The notes under the pieces were generated by a model. It worked only from the letters and a program-made list of their open reading frames with translations. It searched no databases and was not told the origin of the DNA. 64,000 nt of DNA, from assembly GCF_015706575.1 (NCBI RefSeq), contig NW_024037069.1, positions 30,649,315 to 30,713,314 of the forward strand, read 5' to 3'. This document shows, in pieces, positions 45,943 through 57,274 of this stretch. Position 1 is the first letter of the stretch, and every line of letters starts with the position of its first letter. The position numbers and the translations under genes were made by a program. This DNA comes from Patiria miniata. Its lineage: Eukaryota; Echinodermata; Asteroidea; Valvatida; Asterinidae.

Positions 45943-47240
45943 ACACTCTAAAAAATAGTTGCTCAATATTGGGTAAAATTACTACCTTTTCGAGAGTAAA
46001 AAGGGAACATGGTCGTCAACTTGTGTACTTTTTTTTACACAACAGCTAAAGTGTAGAAAAGTACCATTTCAGTGTAACTTTTACCCATAATTGTGTTACG
46101 TGTTTGCACAACAAAGTTGGGTAAGAAAGTTTACCCATGTGACGACCATGTTCCCTTTTTACTCAATTATTGGGTAAACTTTACCCAACCCTCCTTTTAC
46201 CCAAGTGTTGTGTCAGTTTTTTACCCAGATATTAGGTTCTAATTTTTACCCTGCACTGTTGGGTTCTTCATTTACCCATCACTTGGGTTGTTTTTACATT
46301 AGTTGTTGTGTACCTTTGTTATTGATCCTTGCGGTTTTATTCAACTTTGAACTCTGCAATGTGAATTGCATGCTAGAGACAGCAATCGCGAGGGATTTCA
46401 ATAACTGAGTCCTGGGTTGGAAAGTCAGTAAAATGAATAAGGTGATATTTCCCCAAATATGGTGCTGATGCATGAGGACTATTACGAGGAGCATGGGCTA
46501 AATGATGGGCAGGGGTGTTAGAATTTCCCTCAATCAACTCATTCAAAAACAATTCCCCAAATGTCGGTCACTTTACTCCGTGTTTCTAGATCTGAGAACA
46601 CTCAATATACGGTACATGAAACGCATGCATCATGTTCATGGAATCGTGGTTGGCAGAGCCGTGACGTCCAAGTTGCAAATAAATGTCTAAATAATAAGCA
46701 TGTCACTTCTCCAATCTCCCCGATATTAATCCTCATACATCAGCATCCCATTTGGAGGAAACAACACTGAAACTCATTTCACTGACTTACCTGGAACAAA
46801 GAAATCACGTCTTCAAAATCACCAAATTGTTGAAGGTCTCACAATCGGTGGCCATCTTGAGTGATGACGCGTGCACATTATTGGGTAAACTTGTCACGTG
46901 CGTCAGTTTACCCCACACAGTGGTAACATTTTACTAATGTCGTGGTAAATTCTACTCTTCGACGTGTGCAATGAGAGAATTGTTACACAGTGGTTGGGTA
47001 AATCCAGTTTCTTTAACCCATCACTTGGGTAATAATACAATGATTTGAACTTTTTGCCTGTGCTGCTGGGACTTGTAGTCAATGTTGGGTACTATTTTAC
47101 CCTTTTCATGTGTAACACATTTGACACAAGTAGGAGGTACAAGCGAAATTTTCATTTTGCTCAATATTGGGCAGAAATGACACACTTTTTTTACACAACA
47201 GTTTTACACAACATAAATTTACACTTCTTTTTTAGAGTGT
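45943..47240. mobile_element. 1.3-kb TIR element rich in TTACCCA
   Basis: The left end ACACTCTAAAAAA is complementary to the right end TTTTTTAGAGTGT. Both flanking regions contain many TTTACCCA and TGGGTAAA motifs and ACACAACA units. AAAAAGGGAACATGGTCGTC (about 46002) pairs with GACGACCATGTTCCCTTTTT (about 46140) as an internal hairpin. TTGCTCAATATTGGG occurs near the left end and again, in direct orientation, near 47158. The middle (46330-46870) is mostly unique. No transposase frame; the superfamily is uncertain. Confidence 0.75.
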
Positions 47241-48905
47241 AAGACCCCCGATAAAAAAAGACACTTACACAGAAACCACTGTATGAGACGATTGTACGAG
47301 TTCTTCTATAAAGGCATTTCATGTAATTGTGTGATTCTCTACGGTGTTTTTAGCCTAACCGGGAAACAGAACCGAGATATTTGACGATGAGAGTACTAGA
47401 ACAGATCAGGTTGGGGCCAACATTATTCCACGGACCACATTACAATACTTCGTCTACCGACTAATCGTGAGCCTTCCTCACGCAATTATTAAACGCAGGG
47501 GTCTTTTTTTCCGGGCCACGCGCGAAACACTCGCGAAGCGATGATTTACCGGCTCAGTGACGCCTAGAGAGGACGCCTCTCCACGGTACTCGGGACTGGG
47601 TCTCGCGCCGCTGACTCCCCCCAGAAAAAGTCATCGATCGTTTCATCGCGTCGGCAAGGTCGCGAAGTGCGCCGGCTGGAAATGGAATCCGATCCATCTT
47701 TCTTGGTCGGATTCTGCCCCGTCGATTCTGTCTAATTACGAGTCGGGCAGTGATTGATATTCTTGCATTTAGGCATATGAAATATGAGGTTGAGGGGAAC
47801 ATTGTATGGTTTTGAGTCGAGACATTCACGAAAACTTGTGATATAGGTTACGCAGGGTTCATGCGTTTACCGACGCTGGAGGGCGCTTTAGGTACACTTT
47901 CTTCCTCATGACAAGTCGTAATGTAATCCTGTTCGCAGTGAACCGCTGTTATTAGATGTAAAGATTCAACTGTGTCTGTCTGCAGAATTTAATTCAAAAG
48001 CATACTGCGGTTGAAGAATTGATTATTTCAAATGTTGGGACAAAAAAACCCCAATAAGTTTTCTGCACAGTGCACGCTACGTGCGACACTGTATGGCCTG
48101 TATAAAACGTACACAAAATATATAACGCAGGTAGCGTTCTGAATATTCGTCACTGATACTTACAAAGTTTGTTGAGTTATAACAGTGGTTTCTGGGGAAG
48201 TTTTTGTATTGTAGAAGTGACAGAATTTCACTTGCGCTCATAGTGTGTGAAAGACACCTTGACAACCAACACGATGTTTCTAGGGACGGTTCGGTAGCTG
48301 TAACTACGACACTTTAATGTAAAAGAGCCGTTTCACGACGTGTCAATAGAAGCACGCGTTTGTTTAGGGCATCATGCACACCTCAGTTTGTCGCCCGTTT
48401 GTGAAGGCGAATGTAATTGATTGATAAAAAAACTCCCTTGGGTGTTCCTTTGAAAAGGTCGATCGCCCAAACCCAAGGACATTGTTCTCTCAGGCTAAAC
48501 AACTCCTTACATCTTAAAAATGCCCCTGGCCTCTTGTGATTGGCATTCCTATTGGTTTCTGGTTTCGTGAAGGCACGAAGGTTGTACCCTGAAGCGCCTG
48601 GAGCGACGTTTATAACGTCACCGAGATAAATGCCGGACTTAAAATACATATAGCCGCGGGAGGGTTAGCGATCGATAGGCGGGGCATCGATCCACCTCCC
48701 ATGTCGTCCGAGTACTTTTAGTGATTGCTGCCAGGGTAAACGGTGTTGATTTCGTCACCTTTTTCTTTGACGTCACCGTCTCAGCACACCTTAAGACCCT
48801 CGCGGAGATATCTGCCACATGCCAAAATTAAATGGATTGATCACGCGGTGTCGTACTTGCGGTGAATAATTCCCAGTGTTTTTATAGGAAACCGATGCCC
48901 TACAG
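47241..48905. other. Unassigned stretch with two CpG-rich patches
   Basis: The block 47500-47760 is CpG-rich (CGCGCGAAACACTCGCGAAG and similar sequence) and free of repeats. The block 48640-48850 has CCGCGGGAGG, a GATCGATAGG motif and a CRE-like TGACGTCA at 48768-48775. Open frames there (for example 47557-47757) match nothing. These could be regulatory elements; no gene is supported. Confidence 0.3.
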
Positions 48906-49156
48906 CAGGGGCGGATCTAGATTTCAGGAAACGGGGGGGGGGGGTGTTATAGGATACGAAGGGTGGAGGTTGAGTGAAGGCGTGCCCCTGGACAATTGTG
49001 AAATTAACGCTCCTGCAATTTAAGTTAATTTGAGAAATGTTTTAGGAACGTTAGCATTCCATTTTCATTTTGGCCCCATTTTACTAGTATCATAACATTA
49101 GTTAGCGACAGAACATGGGGGTGTGGTTGTAACCATCCCCCACCGATCCGCCACTG
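48906..49156. mobile_element. G-tract hAT-like MITE (CAGGGGCGGATC ends)
   Basis: The left end CAGGGGCGGATCTAGATTTC and right end ACCGATCCGCCACTG are hAT-type inverted termini matching at about 11 of 12 outer positions. A run of about ten G follows the left end. The flanking 8-mers (CCCTACAG and GTACGGTT) do not match, so the target duplication has decayed or the borders have shifted. 251 bp, non-coding. Confidence 0.7.
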
Positions 49157-49422
49157 GTACGGTTAGCTTAGTGCGTCGAAGCAACTTTTCTCTGTCACCC
49201 ACTGAGCTAATTATTCCAGTTTGTTGCCCAAATGTTTGCGAGCATGTCACTTTTTTTCTGATGATGTCATATTCTATTACTATAAACTGATCTGCCTAAT
49301 TGTTTGTTACAAAATACGACTGCAGTTATGATGATTTTACGTCCATCGAGTCTTTCACAGTGAAAACGGGTCAGAACAAAACTCCCTTCAAAACTTAACG
49401 ACCGGTTCCTTTGAAAGAACAG

Positions 49423-49694
49423 CAATGGCGGACACAAGATTTTTAAAAGGGTAGGGTTGGCTGGGAGTTGAAGTCCAAGATTTAAATAAGGGCGGATGGG
49501 GCATTGCGGTCAACGCATAAAAAGCCCAAAGGCTGATGATCAGCATGCAATGAATCAAGACACGCGATATTGAGAAATGACGTTATTCAGGGCTCTTAAA
49601 GAATTTTGGGGATTTTTCCCCCGTTGTATAAATAATTAACATTGCTCAATCAGTGGGTGGTAGCCACCCCAAACACTTCTTGGATCCGCCCTTG
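49423..49694. mobile_element. Probable hAT-like MITE
   Basis: CAATGGCGGACACAAGATTT at the left and CTTGGATCCGCCCTTG at the right are imperfect inverted ends of the same type as the neighbouring hAT-like elements. AACAG occurs just outside both ends, but not as a clean 8-bp duplication. The interior has AAGGGCGGATGGGG. Less certain than the other copies. Confidence 0.5.
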
Positions 49695-51590
49695 AACAGT
49701 CAAGACAGGTTGCCTCGCCGCAGTCTAACAAAACACCGTTTGACCAGTTCAGAATCCACTTGACGTGCATGATATTGCATACCAGATTTGCGGGACTTCA
49801 TTTTGACTATAGCTAGAACACATTACTTTTCATTTACAAATTTGATGTTGTGGTCATCGGATGCCAACTTGCAGCAGACTGTTCCCTTCTACACTGCATG
49901 TGTGTCACTGGAAACGATATTGGTGTGAAAGTGGTAACATAAACTGTTTAATGTGGGCAAGATAACATTCAAATGATGCTCAAATGTTTTGGTTGCCCAG
50001 TGAAGTTTGTCCGTTGGTATGACGTCAGAGGTAACATGGTCTATACGGACAATCGAATACTCCAGTGGTCACTAAGTTGCTGTCGTGCTCTCTGTCATGA
50101 CCCTGTTCGATTCTCCAGCTGCCTTCGTCTCGTCAATTCCCCCAGTGGGAGGACTCGGGTTGGAGGGTTCGTGAATAATCTCCATGGCGATTTCCTTGAC
50201 CTAGTTATCAAGGGCACTGGATGTATATGCCAGGGAATGTTAGACGCAGGAGTGTACTACTACTAGAACGGTCACGATCCTTTAATACTTGAAATTCAGA
50301 GCGATTTGGGAGCGTAGACTCACAAACGTGATCTTACTGCGCAAAACCATAGAGGATCATTTGCATTTAATACCCCAAAAGTGACCTCCAGAATTATTAT
50401 CATCAAAAAGCCTACTTGGATTAAAAATCGTACTGGTACTAAACACCCCGTGAAATTATTCCGTCTGGCTTGCTGTCATTTACAAGAAATCAAGAAGAGT
50501 AGATGATTTCCAACGATCAATAAAATGACTGATTTTTGGCATAAGGAGTGCTATGAACGAAATTGTCTTTTGTAATTTAAAGGTTGTGCATGATTTGTTC
50601 ACAGTTTTCTCAAAAAGTGTGATACTCACTGAGCTGAGACTTACAAGTTAGGTTTTGAATATTCTTCGTTGGATTTTGACTCGTTATTATTGGATACGAA
50701 CAAAACGCATGAAAAGCAAATGATCCAATGTGTCTTGAACACTCCTATGGAAACTGCATTGGCGTATCACAAGCAGATATCGTATTTGTATATTAGGTAA
50801 AATGGAAGTCGCTTATTAATTTTCCGGCCACTGTCGGGGCTGGTTAACGTTAGCGCGCGCTGTTTAAATAAAAAAATAATTCAATCAGTCGGAGAGGCTT
50901 CAGAGATGCCCACTTCATTTCAAATGAAGCAAATTTGAAGAATTCCCGCAATTAAATTGCCGTGTGTATATATTCTTGTATATATCGCGCGAAGGGTTCC
51001 ACAGAGTGGAATGCGCTATTAGAAAAATGAAAAATCAAAACAATTGCGGTTGAAGTCCAACATAGCGCCACCCAGAAACAAAACCACACCCCTCCAAATT
51101 TACAGCATTTGAAGAAAAGCCATGTAATGACTTTAAGTCTCCTCGGTGTTAAAATGTGTTCCTTAATCTCAACTCCTCTTAGTCGAAACGACGACTTTTA
51201 AGAGCTCCCATCAAATCCCATGCAGTTATTGCTCCCTTCCAACACTCCTAACTGCCCGGTGCGATGTTGGCTCCGATGATATATTTGATTGCCATGCAAT
51301 TTCCTGCACTTAAACGCCAATGAGATGAGGAACATCTCCAGCCATAATTAAGGAAGACAAATAGAAGAAGGGTTATGCTTTCTCGTAGTGGCATCGTTAA
51401 GTGAAGCTGTTACTTTCCCCTGAAAAAAATCTTTCTTTTTTACGAATTGTGTAGAATGCAAGTGCAAATCAGCCTCCTGTATTAAAAGACCCTACGCTAA
51501 TTGTCTGTGTGTCACGGTTTTTTTTGTAAAAGGCCTTAGGAGTGCATCTGCGGAGGCGCAAGATGCAAGAGTTAATGGAGAGGTATTCTG
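49695..51590. other. Unassigned stretch
   Basis: A 97-codon ATG frame at 49973-50266 has seven Cys but no family I recognise and no clear splice context. The rest is AT-rich without repeats. Confidence 0.3.
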
Positions 51591-51598
51591 TGTGTGAG

Positions 51599-52101
51599 CA
51601 GGGTGACCGTAAGGTCAGAGCCAAATTCTGCTAAATGCACATCAAAAATCTGTCAGATTTATCAAAAATCTGCCAAATTTTCCAGAATTACTCGAAATAC
51701 ATTATAAACACTTAAAATCACATGCAGATTAGTAGTATTGCCTTAATTAAGATTCAAATTACATAATAAACAATCTAGTCACATAAAGATGTTGTGAAAT
51801 TACTGGTAAATTTCGGGCAAAACGCGGATCTGGCCACGATGAAGTCCGTTTTCCAGTGAACCTCAGCACCTAGACCAGCCAACCTGTCCCATTATGCAAG
51901 GGTTTGTTTGAAAAGGATTGAAGTTTTTTAAACAAATGTACACTTTTTTGTTCAAATTTGCTGTTTGTGTTGTCGAACAACCATTTTTGCAGAATTCTGC
52001 CAGATATCTGCCAAAAAAAATCCATTCTGTCAAATTTTCTGTCAAACTCGTTTTTTAACAAAAATTATGTTAGCCGAAAATCGGCTAAAACGGTCACCCT
52101 G
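51599..52101. mobile_element. hAT-like MITE with CAGGGTGACCGT ends
   Basis: CAGGGTGACCGT and ACGGTCACCCTG are perfect 12-bp inverted ends. The flanking 8-mers TGTGTGAG (51591-51598) and TGTGTAAG (52102-52109) match at 7 of 8. The interior carries repeated AAAATCTGCCAAATTT and CTGTCAAATTTTCTG units. It is 503 bp with no coding potential beyond short shadows. Confidence 0.88.
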
Positions 52102-52109
52102 TGTGTAAG

Positions 52110-52710
52110 TGCCCTGTGCTACGATTTCACGGTCCTTTGAAGTCACGGTTGGCACGTGAAAAAAAATGATATATTTGTTTTGTTTTGTTTTTTGGCATTT
52201 TTTTTTTTTTTTGACGCTTTGAATGGTGAAATATTACAACATTATCTCTATGAAAACACTCCAAAACGTATCGCTATTACGCAAAACATAACGTTGATGG
52301 TGAAAAATGTGGCAAATGATTCGTCCAGGTTTACCACGCCCACTTCGGGTCAACATGCAAATGGAGGTCAAAGTAATGCATTAATATATAACCTTTAACC
52401 GAAGTACGAATTCGTACGATATATGAGTACGAAGCCTGGACGTATAATGAACCCCCTTCTCAAAATGCATCAACTTGGGGGCTTAACGACTCCACCTAGC
52501 TAGCGCTAGTATATTATAATTCTTAGTTCGAAAAAAAACACCAAACTTTGAAACGTTGAATAACTACTGTGACAAATATCATCACTTCGCTTGGACCGTG
52601 CACGAGAATGTAAGGTATTTCATCTTGAGTACGCACGACTAACTTTCATCTGATTGCGCAGAAACCCGTAGCATCCTCGCAGAAAAACGCACCTGAGCTG
52701 AGCGCGTGAG
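52110..52710. other. Unassigned stretch
   Basis: Contains a poly-T run at 52198-52212. No gene or structured repeat was recognised. Confidence 0.4.
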
Positions 52711-52898
52711 TCCGGTTCGTAAGCATAGAGCTATTCGTAAGTAGTGACGTGGTGTTCACGCGCACGCACCACTGATTACTAGCGCCCATTGGCTAAACAC
52801 GCACCTTTGCACTACTTCCGGTCCAAATGGTTCCAATGCTACTTACTGTGCCGTGGGCGTGGTTTGAACTGAAGTGACGTCACACTTACAAACCGGAT
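52711..52898. mobile_element. ATCCGGTT-ended TIR element, copy 2 (uninterrupted)
   Basis: The left end TCCGGTTCGTAAG is matched by the right end ACTTACAAACCGGAT. It is the empty-site counterpart of 12661-13000: TACTTCCGG runs directly into TCCAAATGGTTCCAATGC with no block between. The right arm carries GTGACGTCAC (52874-52883). Similarity to the first copy continues slightly beyond the right end (GCACGCATGCGC-like). It lies about 1.8 kb upstream of the peptide coding exon. Confidence 0.7.
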
Positions 52899-53759
52899 AG
52901 ACTAGTTCGCCATTATGCACGCATGCGCACTGAAGGAGGAGTGAGAAAAGCACATTGATTTCCATTATCTGGTCTGTATAATGAAGATCAATTGAAAAGA
53001 AGTAAGAAAAAGTAAAGAAACTCTGAACATTTTGGTGGAATTTGAATTTCCAACGTTTTGTTGGTGTTTTCAGCTTTCTGGTTTTTTGAATGGTGAAAAA
53101 CGAAATGAAACTATAACCACAAGAACTTGATGATCACAAACTCCTTAAAGATGTTCAAGTGCAAAGACTTCATCTCACAGACAACAGTGAACAGCAATCT
53201 ACAAATCTAATAATGTTGTTTTGTTGTTCCATGTATTTTTGCATCAATCTATATTCCCTTTAGTTAAATACAAAGCCTAGCAAGAAACGCTGGCTGACAA
53301 AGAGACAACGCTATAACTGAATTAAGCCGTGTGAAACTTAATAATGCGCGTCTTTGCACGAAGGAGTGTCATAATGCAAGGCTTTAGAAGAAAGCTTAAT
53401 TTATGGACGATCCTCTTTGACAATAAATAAACCTTTTGTAAGTGTTGCCCAAGTCTCCCTGCTTTGTCCTTCATCTATAGGATGATTGATCAAATACCAC
53501 AATGCGCAAGGCTCGGACAATTGCAAAGAAATTGCAGCTCTCAATCAACAAAATGAACCGTCAGAAAACATTTTATTGCGAGTAAATTAAATTGGAGTTG
53601 TTGGAGGCAGGGGTCATGACCCTTCTCAGTGAGTGTCCGGAGCACGCAATATATTCACAAGCCGTTTCTTTACCGCATCTTTGGAACTGTGTTATATTAG
53701 GTGCTTGGGGGAAATTTATTGCTAAATCCAATTCTTGTTAAGGATAGCAATCAGTGACG
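52899..53759. other. Unassigned stretch
   Basis: AT-rich, with no recognised gene or repeat. It could be intron or 5' flank of the downstream peptide gene. Confidence 0.4.
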
Positions 53760-53925
53760 GTGTCATATGAAAATCGGACTCGTATGAAAATCGGACTCTT
53801 TTTCCCTTTTATTGGTTAACCCTCTCACGTGACCGGTCCCTCTCCTAATTATCTATGCATAAGCATGCGCAATACCACCAATGAGTCCGTATTTCATAAA
53901 ACCTAAATTCATGCTACAACGGCTT
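53760..53925. mobile_element. Second copy of the GTGTCATATGAAAATC repeat
   Basis: It shares GTGTCATATGAAAATC, TATGAAAATCGGACT, TATTGGTTAA, CCCTCTCACGTGACC and GCATGCGCAATACCA with 12751-12913 in the same order. Here it stands alone and is not inside the ATCCGGTT element. It contains an NRF1-like GCATGCGC and an E-box CACGTG. Confidence 0.65.
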
Positions 53926-54632
53926 TGGTTACTCCGTTCGGCCTGCCCTTGTTCGAATTCAAACCCAACTTGGAATCTGTTTAGCTGGTTGTCTTTACGC
54001 TCGGTCAAAAGCTGATCCCATTCAGCTGCATGCACAAAGCTGCTATGAAAACAATACAACTGTAGGGAAACCCCCACCTGTCTGTCTGCAGTTGAACACA
54101 TCGAACTGCTGAACAACCATAATCTTACCACGGCTCAAGGAAAGGTCTCAAGAATCTGAGAACAAGAAATCTCGTTTTGAAATCGGCACAAAATCCGACT
54201 TTAAAAGAGACAGTGTAGTTGTAGATCGGTTTAATATTTTGTAGTGAAGGATTTATGAATAGATTATGCCACAGAATTATAGTATTTCGGCTGATGCTAT
54301 TACCCCTGATCAACGGGCTTATCAACTGATGGATCTATCTTAACTCCCGAGGGAGCATACACAACCATGCTTTTAATAGCCTCATCAGAAGCTGCTGCAT
54401 TTGCTAATAACCAGCTCAAATCTCACACTATGTCGTACCCCCTGTAGACTATTGAGTATGGAGCAGGAAATATGGCAAAATATCTTGCCTTGGGACACAC
54501 ATGACCCGGCAACACCCAGAAGAAACTCATTCTCGTTGTCATCATCGCACCTGTCTTCGTGATCCTGAACCACAGGATATTACAGTGTCTTTTTTTAAAC
54601 AAGGATCATCAGCGAATAAATATTTAAGGACT
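53926..54632. other. Unassigned stretch upstream of the coding exon
   Basis: Minus-strand frames at 53853-54131 and 54125-54325 have no recognised domain. The stretch ends in the polypyrimidine tract of the splice acceptor, so it is probably the 3' part of an intron. Confidence 0.5.
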
Positions 54633-54664
54633 GTTTTCTCTCTCTCTCCTTTCTTGAACTGCAG
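54633..54664 (+). promoter_or_regulatory. Splice acceptor before the peptide coding exon
   Basis: A long pyrimidine tract (GTTTTCTCTCTCTCTCC and following bases) is followed by CTGCAG, with the AG at 54663-54664. This leaves only 12 exonic bases, GGTACAGCTTCA, before the ATG at 54677. An intron within the 5' UTR immediately before the signal-peptide exon is the simplest reading. Confidence 0.75.
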
Positions 54665-54676
54665 GGTACAGCTTCA

Positions 54677-55579
54677 ATGGCGCGTTTGGAGTTGATGCTA
54701 CTCTTGGTGTCGGTCCTTTTGGCCGTGACGGTGCTCCAATGTCGTGCTGACGACGAGAACACCGCAGACGAGGAAGACGTCCAACAGGTCCTGAAGGGGA
54801 TCTACGCCGACGAACCCGACGAGGACAAACGGGTCAATCGCTTCAAGACCCTGGGTAGGAGACCGGGGAACAGGAGGGTGATCAAGTCCGACCCAGCAAT
54901 GCAAGAAGAAGAAGAGGCAAATGAAGAGGAGAAGAGGGCCAACCGGTACCGTTCCGTCGGAGGTCGTACCAGGAACAGGATGATGAGGGTCACTAAGGCC
55001 GACCCCGAGGGGGAAGTCGAGGATGCTCTGGATGCAAACGAAGAGGAGAAGAGAGCCAACCGGTTCCGCTCCGTCGGAGGTCGTACCAGGAACAGGCTGA
55101 TGCGAGTTACCAAGTCTGATCCCGAAGAAGATGTGCAAGAAGTTCTGGAGGCAAACGAGGAAGAGAAGAGGGCCAACAGGTACCGCACCGTAGGAAACCG
55201 CCAAAGAAATAGGATGATGCGGGTGACCAAGTCTGATCCCGAAGAAGAAGTCCAAGAATTTCTGGAGCCAAACGAGGAAGAGAAGAGGGCCAACAGGTTC
55301 CGCACCGTAGGAAACCGCCCAAGAAATAGGATGATGCGGGTGACCAAGTCTGATCCCGAAGAAGAAGTCCAGGAAGTTCTTGAGGCGAATGATGAAGAAA
55401 AGAGAGGCAACCGATTCCGTACCGTAGGAAACCGCCAGAGGAACAGGATGATGCGAGTTACCAAGTCTGATCCCGAGGAGGAAGCTGACGAGGTGCCCGA
55501 GGCCAACGAAGAGGAGAAGAGAGCCAACATGTACCGTTCTGGGAATCGTGCACGAGGGAGTAGAGGTGGCAGGTATTAG
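54677..55579 (+). CDS. Secreted multi-copy peptide precursor, AN-peptide-like
   Basis: The 300-residue product is a secretory precursor. Residues 1-24 form a signal peptide: M-A-R-L-E, then a Leu/Val core, probable cleavage after Q-C-R-A. An acidic spacer (25-50) ends in KR (51-52). Six tandem units follow (53-87, 88-126, 127-165, 166-204, 205-243, 244-282), five of 39 residues, each ending EEKR, then a terminal unit 283-300. Each unit has a basic N-terminal half starting (A/G/V)NR(Y/F)(R/K) and an acidic C-terminal half starting (S/A)DP. A conserved Lys before (S/A)DP is a possible monobasic cleavage site. The mature region has no Cys. KR-bounded units starting Ala-Asn recall the echinoderm AN peptide neuropeptide precursors; that assignment is from memory. 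A cationic antimicrobial precursor with acidic spacers is the main alternative. The ATG is chosen because it opens the signal peptide 12 bases after a splice acceptor. Confidence 0.85.
   Translation: MARLELMLLLVSVLLAVTVLQCRADDENTADEEDVQQVLKGIYADEPDEDKRVNRFKTLGRRPGNRRVIKSDPAMQEEEEANEEEKRANRYRSVGGRTRNRMMRVTKADPEGEVEDALDANEEEKRANRFRSVGGRTRNRLMRVTKSDPEEDVQEVLEANEEEKRANRYRTVGNRQRNRMMRVTKSDPEEEVQEFLEPNEEEKRANRFRTVGNRPRNRMMRVTKSDPEEEVQEVLEANDEEKRGNRFRTVGNRQRNRMMRVTKSDPEEEADEVPEANEEEKRANMYRSGNRARGSRGGRY
54833..55576 (+). repeat. 117-bp in-frame coding repeats of the peptide gene
   Basis: Five units of exactly 117 bp (54938-55054, 55055-55171, 55172-55288, 55289-55405, 55406-55522) follow a shorter first unit of 105 bp (54833-54937). 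A 54-bp terminal unit ends the array. Units 2 and 3 encode VGGRTRN and units 4-6 encode VGN-R-x-RN. Units 4 and 5 are nearly identical in DNA, pointing to recent duplication or gene conversion. The long antisense frames here arise from the repeat and its codon composition. Confidence 0.92.
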
Positions 55580-57050
55580 ATGTACCGGTTCTGGATGTAG
55601 ATCTGGCTAGGATATCCCGACGTGCTAGTGAACGACCGATAATCATCTTGTAAATTATTTTTCTGACAACCATGCCTCTCAAACAGTGGTTCCAACGTTT
55701 AACAGGACTGTTTGGAAAATTTGGTCGTGAAAACAGTTTAACCTCACTGTGTAGCAGTATTTCGAACGAGTGATGCATAATTGAATCTTGATTTTGGTTA
55801 AATTGCAAACCTTGAAGGCAAAAGTTCTACTAGCTTGAGTTAAATTTGCTATTAGAAAGATAGAATTTCGTAAAAAATTACATCATTAATTTGTTGGTAT
55901 GAATAAGCATAGAGTGCGGACGGTGAAAGATGGTATTTTTAAAAATAAGTGACCAGTGATTTTATGAATCACAGCAATCGTCGACCAAGAACCATTTTGA
56001 GATATGAACCAACCCTTGAAATCTGTGGATGGGATGAAAGCAGGGCTAATAGTAAGGATTAAAATATAATTTATGACAATTGTCTTTCTTGGGTGTAAAT
56101 AAGTAACATCTTTAAGTGTCTTTCTGCCTATATGTTTCTCTTAATAACAGCTGGAAAACAACAGTTATCACCGAGTAAATATAGAAAAATATATATAAAA
56201 AAATATAGTTTGAGATATTTAAATCGTATTGCTTGTTGCACTACGGCGCTTACGAAAAATACTTGCTTGTAAATAATGGCAGATCAATGTTGTGAATTGC
56301 AAAATTAAGTTTTAAAAAATTCAAGATTGTTTCCTTAATTGTTGTTATTTTCTGAACCGCCTGAACTTCTCTGGTAGAAGAATGCACTATAAACTTGCCT
56401 TCTTGGAAACTAAATAGATTTCGTCATGGCACGCTGACCTTTGACCCTTAGATGATGACCTCCTACCCAGTGCAATCATTGCAGGCGTGGTTCTTCATGT
56501 GCGATTTTTATGTAACATTAGCATCCTACATTCCCCAAATTTCGCAAATGTCAATAATCTTTATTTGAAAAAAAAAACAACGTATTTATCCACAGTTTCC
56601 ACATTTACCTGAAGTTCAAAACCAATTTCCGGTAGTTTTATCCCAAGGAATTCCTCCAGGTTTCAAAACTTTCCTTGAAACCATGTTCCAATGCAAACTA
56701 AAATTTAGCCAAGGGGTTAATTTGTATGGTTAACCTTACTACCGCGCCTGCAACTTAGATAACTGACTTGACACACTTATTCAATTAACACAGTGTGCAT
56801 GGTGCATGTGACGTCAACACTACTGCACAATGATACTATGATTTGCGAAGTCTAGGATCTACACCAAATAGTTCAGAGCAAAGAAAAAAGTCAGAATTAT
56901 TTTTTCAATATTTGCACTTGATTTATAATGATCTATGTGACTTTTACTGAATTTGTGTGATAGTGTTTCCTTTCAACACTTCGACAGAGGGTTGTTAGAA
57001 TTTCCTGAATCTAAAATTCCTTGGCGAGTTGTCGCAGCCTGAATAAAGTG
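55580..57050 (+). other. Probable 3' UTR and downstream flank of the peptide gene
   Basis: AT-rich, with no long frame. A variant polyadenylation signal ATTAAA (56058-56063) is followed about 20 bases later by a GT-rich stretch, giving a 3' UTR of about 500 bp. A canonical AATAAA at 57042-57047 is the alternative. Neither can be confirmed without transcripts. Confidence 0.35.
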
Positions 57051-57274
57051 TCGAACGGAATCAAGACAAAAGTTTGGATATGCATGTACGTTTATTATAA
57101 GAAACGTCAGACAACACTCAGTGTTAGTTCATGTCTTGTATAAAACTGAAGAACGAACAAACCCAGTGCGCACTGACTAGTCTGATCAAAAACTGAATGT
57201 TTGGGAAAATATCTGGAATTTTTATCTTGGCCCAATTTTCACGGAGCTGCTAAACTGGAAAAAAGCTGCTTAAC

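Noticed and set aside
54802..55530. Long minus-strand frame of 242 codons opposite the peptide gene, and another of 185 codons
   Set aside because: They arise because the repeat unit is a multiple of three and its codons leave antisense frames open. Their translations repeat with the sense units and have no independent signal.
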